A DNA stretch of 64,000 nucleotides from contig JAGOJY010000010.1 in assembly GCA_017994815.1 (NCBI GenBank), forward strand, positions 43,465 through 107,464, written 5' to 3'. Position numbers and translations under genes: made by a program. The DNA is from Acidobacteriota bacterium (GTDB lineage Bacteria > Acidobacteriota > Polarisedimenticolia > J045). Of this stretch, positions 59,600 through 64,000 are shown piece by piece (the first letter of the stretch is position 1; every line of letters starts with the position of its first letter). Below the pieces are notes generated by a model that searched no databases, was not told the DNA's origin, and saw only the letters and a list, made by a program, of their open reading frames with translations.

Positions 59600-61546
59600 A
59601 TGCCCACAATTCGACGGAACGCTAGCTCCTGCGGCACGCACGACCTGCCCAGCGCACCCGGCGCCGGGCGACGCCTTCCGATCGGCGCGGAAGTCACCGC
59701 CAACGGGGTGCACTTCCGCGTGTGGGCACCGCATCACCAGGAGGTCGAGGTCGTCATCGAGGGCCGCGCCGGGCAGGAACTCGCGGCCGAGGGAAACGGC
59801 TACCACTCCGCGCTGGTCGCCGGGGCCCAGGCCGGGACGCTGTACCGCTACCGGCTGGACGGGGTGCCGGAGACGTGTCCGGACCCGGCGTCGCGCTTCC
59901 AGCCGCAGGGACCGCGGGGTCCGTCCGCAGTCGTCGACCCGGGCCGGTTTTCCTGGACCGACGCTGAATGGCGCGGCGTGCCGCGCGAAGGCCAGGTGCT
60001 CTACGAGATGCACCTCGGGACGTTCACGCCGCAGGGGACGTGGGAAGCCGCGGCGCGCGAGCTGCCGGAACTCGCGCGGCTCGGCGTGACCGTGATCGAG
60101 CTGATGCCCGTGGCCGAGTTCGCCGGCGCGCACGGTTGGGGCTATGACGGTGTGTCGCTGTTCGCGCCGTACCACGTCTACGGCGCTCCGGACGACATGC
60201 GGCGGTTCGTCGACCGCGCGCACGCGGTGGGGCTGGGCGTGATCCTCGACGTCGTCTACAACCACCTCGGCCCCGAGGGCAACTGCCTGCCGCACTTCGA
60301 CGAACACTACTTCACCGACCGCTACGCGACCGACTGGGGCGCCGCGATCAACTTCGACGGCGCGCATTCGGTCGCCGTGCGCGAGTTCTTCGTCTCCAAC
60401 GCCGCCTACTGGATCGGCGAGTTCCACCTCGACGGGCTGCGGCTCGATGCCACGCAGAACATCTACGACAGCTCGGACGAGCACGTGCTCGTCGAGATCA
60501 CGCGCGCGGTGCGCCGCGCCGCGCCGGGACGGCAGACGTTCGTCGTGGCGGAAAACGAGCCGCAGGACCGGCGGCTCGTGCTGGAACCCGAACAGGGCGG
60601 CTTCGGCTTGGACGCCCTGTGGAACGACGATTTCCACCACAGCGCGATGGTCGCGCTGACCGGACGGCGCGAGGCGTACTACAGCGACCACCTCGGCCGG
60701 CCGCAGGAGTTCGTCTCGGCCGCGAAGTGGGGCACGCTGTACCAGGGCCAGTTCTACACCTGGCAGTCGCAACGACGCGGAACGCCGTGCCTCGACCTGC
60801 GCCGCACGGCGTTCGTCAACTACCTGCAGAACCACGACCAGGTCGCGAACTCGGCGCGCGGGCTGCGCGTGCACGCGCTGACCTCGCCCGGGCGGTTCCG
60901 GGCGATGACCGCGGTCCTGTTGCTCGGCCCGGGGACCCCGCTCCTGTTCCAGGGCCAGGAATTCGCCGCATCGGCGCCGTTCCTGTACTTCAGCGACCAG
61001 CCGTCGGCGTTGGCCGGCGCGATCCGCTCCGGCCGCGCCGAGTTTCTGCGACAGTTCCCCGGAATTGCCGAGGAGGAGATGACGCGGCGCCTCGACGACC
61101 CGGTGGACCGCGCCACGTTCGAGCGCTGCCGGCTCGACCTCCGGGAGCGGGAACAGCACGCCCCGGCGTACGAAATGCACGGCGACCTGCTGCGGCTGCG
61201 GCGCGAGGACGCGACGATCCGGAGCGGTCGCGTGGACGGTGCGGTGCTCGGGCCGGAAGCGTTCGTGCTGCGGTTCTTCGGCGAGGACGGCGACGACCGG
61301 TTGCTCCTGGTCAACCTCGGCGCGGACCTGCACCTCGCGCCCGCCCCCGAACCGCTGCTCGCCCCGCCGCTCGCGCGGCGCTGGGGCATCTGTTGGAGCA
61401 GCGAGGACCCGCGGTACGGCGGGTGCGGCACCGCGCCGATCGGCAACCCGGAAGACTGGCGGCTGGCCGGCCACGCGGCCGTCCTGCTGCGCCCCGTCCC
61501 CGCCGAGCGTTCCGCGCCGTCGTCCACGGGCCCGTCGGGCCGCTAG
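59600..61546 (+). CDS. treZ: Malto-oligosyltrehalose trehalohydrolase
   Basis: A 648-residue GH13 enzyme that releases trehalose from maltooligosyltrehalose. An N-terminal CBM48-like domain (VHFRVWAPHHQEVEVVIEG) is followed by the barrel: YEMHLGTFTPQGTWEAA, LMPVAEFAGAHGWGYDGV and VVYNHLGPEGN. The catalytic residues are D283 (GLRLDATQN), E318 (VVAENEPQ) and D413 (QNHDQVANSA). The FTPQGTW and GWGYDGV motifs are the TreZ signature, not that of GlgB. Length is normal (about 600). TreY is not in the window and is expected elsewhere or beyond the right edge. Nine bases separate it from the debranching gene. Trehalose is likely an osmoprotectant here. Confidence 0.93.
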   Translation: MPTIRRNASSCGTHDLPSAPGAGRRLPIGAEVTANGVHFRVWAPHHQEVEVVIEGRAGQELAAEGNGYHSALVAGAQAGTLYRYRLDGVPETCPDPASRFQPQGPRGPSAVVDPGRFSWTDAEWRGVPREGQVLYEMHLGTFTPQGTWEAAARELPELARLGVTVIELMPVAEFAGAHGWGYDGVSLFAPYHVYGAPDDMRRFVDRAHAVGLGVILDVVYNHLGPEGNCLPHFDEHYFTDRYATDWGAAINFDGAHSVAVREFFVSNAAYWIGEFHLDGLRLDATQNIYDSSDEHVLVEITRAVRRAAPGRQTFVVAENEPQDRRLVLEPEQGGFGLDALWNDDFHHSAMVALTGRREAYYSDHLGRPQEFVSAAKWGTLYQGQFYTWQSQRRGTPCLDLRRTAFVNYLQNHDQVANSARGLRVHALTSPGRFRAMTAVLLLGPGTPLLFQGQEFAASAPFLYFSDQPSALAGAIRSGRAEFLRQFPGIAEEEMTRRLDDPVDRATFERCRLDLREREQHAPAYEMHGDLLRLRREDATIRSGRVDGAVLGPEAFVLRFFGEDGDDRLLLVNLGADLHLAPAPEPLLAPPLARRWGICWSSEDPRYGGCGTAPIGNPEDWRLAGHAAVLLRPVPAERSAPSSTGPSGR

Positions 61547-61555
61547 GCGCCCAGC

Positions 61556-63676
61556 ATGCGCGAAGGGCAGGTGCGCACGGACGACATGGCTCCCCCGCTG
61601 CGGCGCATGCCGTGGCCCGGGGCGAGCGCGGAAGAGTCGGAGCAGCTCCTCGCCAGCGAGTGGCTGGTCGCCAACGGTCTCGGCGGCTACGCCTCGGGCA
61701 CGATCTCCGGGGTGATCACCCGCCGCTATCACGGCCTGCTCGTCGCCGCGCTGCCGGCCCCGGCGGGGCGCACGATGATGCTGAACGAGGTCTGGGAGCA
61801 CCTCGTGCTCCCGGACGGGCGCACGGCGCAGCTCGGCGGCGAGGAACGCCGGCCGCACTCGCGGAATCTCGTCGGCGCGGGGTACCTGACCGAGTTCCGG
61901 CTCGAGTGGGGCCTGCCGGTCTGGACCTACACCGTGGACGGCGTCGTGATCGAGAAGCGCGTGATCATGCCGCACCGGCAGAACACGGTGCTGATCTCGT
62001 ATCGCCTGCTCTCCGGCGCGCGCTCGCTGGAGCTGGAGCTGTATCCCGCGTTCCACTTCCGGTTCCACGAGGCGCCGGTGGACGCGCCGGTGCGGGAGAA
62101 CTACGCGCTGACGATCATGGGCGGACGGTACGAGGTCTCGGCAGGCGAAGGGCTGCCTCCGGTGCGCATCCTGCTCTACGGCGAGCGTGGTTCGCTGACC
62201 GTGGACCGGCGGCGGATCGGCGAGATCCGCTACCACATGGAAGCCAGCCGCGGCTACCCGTCGACCGGCGAGATGTGGTCGCCCGGCTACTTCACGCTCG
62301 AGTTGCGCCCCGACCGCGAAGCGAGCCTGGTCGCCTCGGCCGAGCGCTGGGCCCGCGTGGCGGCGCTCTCGCCCTCCGAGGCGCTCGGTTTCGAGCTGCA
62401 GCGGCGCCGGCACCTGCTGGCGCGGGCCGCGCACCCCGCGCTGCGCGAGGGGACCGGGGCCGAGCTGGTGCTCGCGGCCGACCAGTTCCTGACCACGCCG
62501 GCGGGGCGGCTCGCGGACTCGGTCCGCGCGCGCGCCGCGGGGCACGAGATCAAGACGGTCATCGCCGGTTACCACTGGTTCACCGACTGGGGCCGCGACA
62601 CGATGATCAGCCTCGAGGGGCTGACGCTGACCACGGGGCGGCGCGAGGACGCCGCGTCGATCCTGCGCTCCTTCGCGTATTACGTCCGCGACGGCCTGAT
62701 CCCGAACATGTTCCCCGAGGGGCAGACCGAGGGGCTGTACCACACGGCCGACGCGAGCCTGTGGTTCTTCCACGCGCTGCAGCAGTTCGTCGAAGCGACG
62801 GACGATCGGCTGACGCTGCGCGCGCTGTTGCCGACGCTGCGCGACATCGTCGAGTGCCACGTGGCGGGGACCCGCTTCGGCATCCACGTCGACCACGCCG
62901 ACGGGCTGCTCGCGCAGGGAGCGGAGGGGTACCAGCTCACGTGGATGGACGCCAAGGTCGACAACTGGGTCGTGACGCCGCGGCGCGGCAAGGCGATCGA
63001 GATCAACGCGCTGTGGTACAACGCGCTGCGCTTGATGCAGGGCTGGCTGGCCGAGGAGGGTGACGCCGACGGGGCGCGCGGGATGCAGGAGCTGGCCGAC
63101 CTGTGCCGCGCCTCGTTCAACCGCAGGTTCTGGTTCGAGCGCGGCGGATACCTGTACGACGTGGTGGACGGCGAGTCCGGGGACGACAGCTCCTTGCGCC
63201 CGAACCAGCTGCTGGCGGTGTCGCTCGACCACCCCGTGCTCGACAGCGAGCGCTGGGAAGCCGTGCTCGAGATCGTGCGCGGGCACCTCTTGACGCCGGT
63301 CGGCCTGCGGTCGCTCGACCGCGGTCACCCGGACTACAAGCCGCGCTACGATGGCGACCTGCGCGCCCGCGATGCGGCGTACCACCAGGGCACCGTCTGG
63401 GCCTGGCTGATCGGGCCGTTCGTCGACGCGTGGCTCAAGGTGCATCCCGGTGACCGGGCCGGGGCGCGCGGGTTCCTCGACGGGCTCGTCCCGGAACTGG
63501 GCCGCGCCTGCATCGGGTCGATCAGCGAGATCTTCGACGCCGAGCCCCCGTTCACGCCCCGCGGCTGCATCGCGCAGGCCTGGAGCGTGGCGGAGATGGT
63601 CCGGTGCTGGGCGCTGACCGCCGACGCGCCGAACGACCGGCACGAACATGGAAAACACTTGGACGGCGCGTCGTGA
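61556..63676 (+). CDS. Glycogen debranching enzyme (amylo-alpha-1,6-glucosidase)
   Basis: A 706-residue GH133-type protein. The N-terminal beta domain contains SEWLVANGLGGYASGTISGV, RRYHGLLVAALP and MMLNEVWEHL. The C-terminal (alpha/alpha)6 barrel shows YHWFTDWGRDTMISLEGLTL (catalytic Asp region, near 340), IPNMFPEGQTEGLYHTADAS, YQLTWMDAKVDNWVVTPRRGKAIEINAL and YHQGTVWAWLIGPFVDAW. It removes alpha-1,6 branches of glycogen. The ATG at 61556 is taken; one at 61586 (MAPPLRRM) is possible. It lies directly behind treZ, suggesting that glucan from glycogen is fed to trehalose. The last ~12 codons overlap a short imperfect direct repeat. Confidence 0.92.
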   Translation: MREGQVRTDDMAPPLRRMPWPGASAEESEQLLASEWLVANGLGGYASGTISGVITRRYHGLLVAALPAPAGRTMMLNEVWEHLVLPDGRTAQLGGEERRPHSRNLVGAGYLTEFRLEWGLPVWTYTVDGVVIEKRVIMPHRQNTVLISYRLLSGARSLELELYPAFHFRFHEAPVDAPVRENYALTIMGGRYEVSAGEGLPPVRILLYGERGSLTVDRRRIGEIRYHMEASRGYPSTGEMWSPGYFTLELRPDREASLVASAERWARVAALSPSEALGFELQRRRHLLARAAHPALREGTGAELVLAADQFLTTPAGRLADSVRARAAGHEIKTVIAGYHWFTDWGRDTMISLEGLTLTTGRREDAASILRSFAYYVRDGLIPNMFPEGQTEGLYHTADASLWFFHALQQFVEATDDRLTLRALLPTLRDIVECHVAGTRFGIHVDHADGLLAQGAEGYQLTWMDAKVDNWVVTPRRGKAIEINALWYNALRLMQGWLAEEGDADGARGMQELADLCRASFNRRFWFERGGYLYDVVDGESGDDSSLRPNQLLAVSLDHPVLDSERWEAVLEIVRGHLLTPVGLRSLDRGHPDYKPRYDGDLRARDAAYHQGTVWAWLIGPFVDAWLKVHPGDRAGARGFLDGLVPELGRACIGSISEIFDAEPPFTPRGCIAQAWSVAEMVRCWALTADAPNDRHEHGKHLDGAS

Positions 63677-63728
63677 CCGATGTACACGCTCGCACGGATG
63701 GAAAACGTCTGGACCGCGCGTCGTCACC
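63645..63728 (+). repeat. Imperfect direct repeat duplicating the 3' end of the debranching gene
   Basis: ATGGAAAAC-x-TGGAC-GCGCGTCGT-ACC appears at 63648-63678 and again at 63698-63728, 50 bases apart, with about five differences in 31 bases. The first copy covers the last codons and the stop. It looks like a tandem duplication that has drifted. Confidence 0.5.
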
Positions 63729-63850
63729 CGCCGCGATCGTTCCGGACGGGCAGCCTGCGGCCGCCCGCACAACGACAGTTTCGCAGGAGCCGGCGCGGCC
63801 GGACCGGCGTGACGGCGCCAACACGCGCCGACCGCGACACGGCGTCGCGT

Positions 63851-63875
63851 CTCGGCGGCTCGCGGCGGCCCCTAC
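63851..63875 (+). repeat. Degenerate copy of the dispersed G+C-rich palindrome
   Basis: GGCGGCTCGCGGCGGCCCCTACG shares CGGCGGC-CCTACG with the elements at 31858 and, more loosely, 11365. The arms pair imperfectly, so membership is tentative. Confidence 0.3.
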
Positions 63876-63886
63876 GTGCCATTCAG

Positions 63887-63899
63887 TTGTCAAAGAGCA
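63887..63899 (-). promoter_or_regulatory. boxA-like antitermination sequence
   Basis: On the minus strand this reads TGCTCTTTGACAA, differing from the E. coli rrn boxA (TGCTCTTTAACAA) at a single base, and is followed by CTGAATG. boxA recruits NusB/NusE on rRNA leaders and in front of some CRISPR arrays. Neither is visible downstream on this strand within the window. It lies 18 bases beyond the stop of the partial minus-strand gene. Confidence 0.4.
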
Positions 63900-63917
63900 C
63901 GACAACCAACAGCGTGT

Positions 63918-64000
63918 TCAGGTGAACAACGTCGGCTCGGGGTCGGGGATGCGCAGCTCGTTGCGGTACCAGCGCTGCCACGCCCCGACACCCAGCCGCC
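63918..64000 (-). CDS. Unidentified gene, C-terminal end only
   Basis: The last 26 codons of a minus-strand frame, ending GVGAWQRWYRNELRIPDPEP plus TLFT before TGA, are visible; the rest lies beyond the right edge. The composition is protein-like (Trp, Tyr, Arg, Pro-Glu-Pro). The fragment is too short to identify. Its position beside trehalose/glycogen genes does not settle its role. Confidence 0.5.
   Translation of the reverse strand, partial: RLGVGAWQRWYRNELRIPDPEPTLFT

Noticed and set aside
63645..63728. Possible CRISPR repeats next to a boxA-like leader
   Set aside because: Only two units, a 50-base period too short for a ~30-36-base repeat plus spacer, copies imperfect, and the first unit is coding sequence of the debranching enzyme. 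No cas gene is seen.
59453..63772. A 1,439-codon open frame antisense to treZ and the debranching gene
   Set aside because: High G+C leaves long stop-free shadow frames. Composition is Arg/Val/His-biased with no recognisable motif, while the plus strand carries complete catalytic motifs.

Overview
The window is one contiguous, very G+C-rich (about 70% by eye), gene-dense bacterial chromosome segment with no rRNA, tRNA, insertion sequence or phage genes that I could recognise. The envelope genes (TamA and TamB, MurA, UppS, an M1 peptidase with a signal peptide, a C25 gingipain-like protease) point to a diderm. The MglA-like GTPase, the C25 protease and the protein repertoire resemble Acidobacteriota or Myxococcota-type deltaproteobacterial lineages. 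That placement is an inference from gene content; no marker here fixes it.

Region 1 (1-12744) is a glycan locus. On the minus strand lie UDP-glucuronate decarboxylase (UDP-xylose supply), two sugar-nucleotide epimerases, and separately a phosphohexomutase. On the plus strand a tightly packed run (4852-11428), in which almost every start overlaps the previous stop, encodes an HD-type protein, a CgeB-like glycosyltransferase, a sugar nucleotidyltransferase, a TIM-barrel glycosidase-like protein whose halves look circularly permuted, a PIG-L deacetylase, a GT4 glycosyltransferase and a CelD/BcsL-type GNAT. myo-Inositol-1-phosphate synthase faces it convergently. Between the two arms lies a decayed SAM-methyltransferase pseudogene (2864-3317).

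Region 2 (12837-31814) holds a RecQ-type helicase, a membrane protein coupled to an M1 peptidase, a cysteine-synthase-like enzyme, a very large membrane patatin, the tamA-tamB pair, DUF2277, a site-2 protease, a thiolase, a 2-hydroxyacid dehydrogenase and a nitrilase-family amidohydrolase. Region 3 (31877-41122) is rich in protein quality control and regulation: clpB with a CbpA/DnaJ-like gene behind a sigma-32-like promoter, an MglA-GAF fusion, a c-type cytochrome, an unusual secreted fusion of a PPP-type phosphatase with a kinase-like domain, a DUF892 protein and an HPF/RaiA-cold-shock fusion.

Region 4 (41249-50084) carries serS, galU, murA, a HIT hydrolase, a nucleotide-transporter-like protein fused to HEAT repeats and a cyclic-nucleotide-binding-like domain, a membrane protein with its winged-helix regulator, and uppS. 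It is oriented to cell-wall precursor supply. Region 5 (50284-59413) begins with the secreted C25 protease and continues with small stress and envelope proteins (Holin-X/DUF1469, DUF3618, a 99-residue conserved protein, a BON protein, DUF421, MgtC), a quinone oxidoreductase and a GT4 glycosyltransferase. Region 6 (59600-63676) encodes trehalose formation from alpha-glucan (treZ) and a glycogen debranching enzyme. The right edge holds a boxA-like element and the 3' end of an unidentified minus-strand gene.

Small palindromes recur between genes (31858, 39688, 39762, 50091, 57211), suggesting REP-like dispersed elements. The most unusual single proteins are the phosphatase-kinase fusion (37738-39687), the transporter-HEAT-CNB fusion (45313-48336), the MglA-GAF fusion (35693-37045) and the permuted glycosidase (7627-8514). 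All domain calls come from reading motifs by eye, without database searches.
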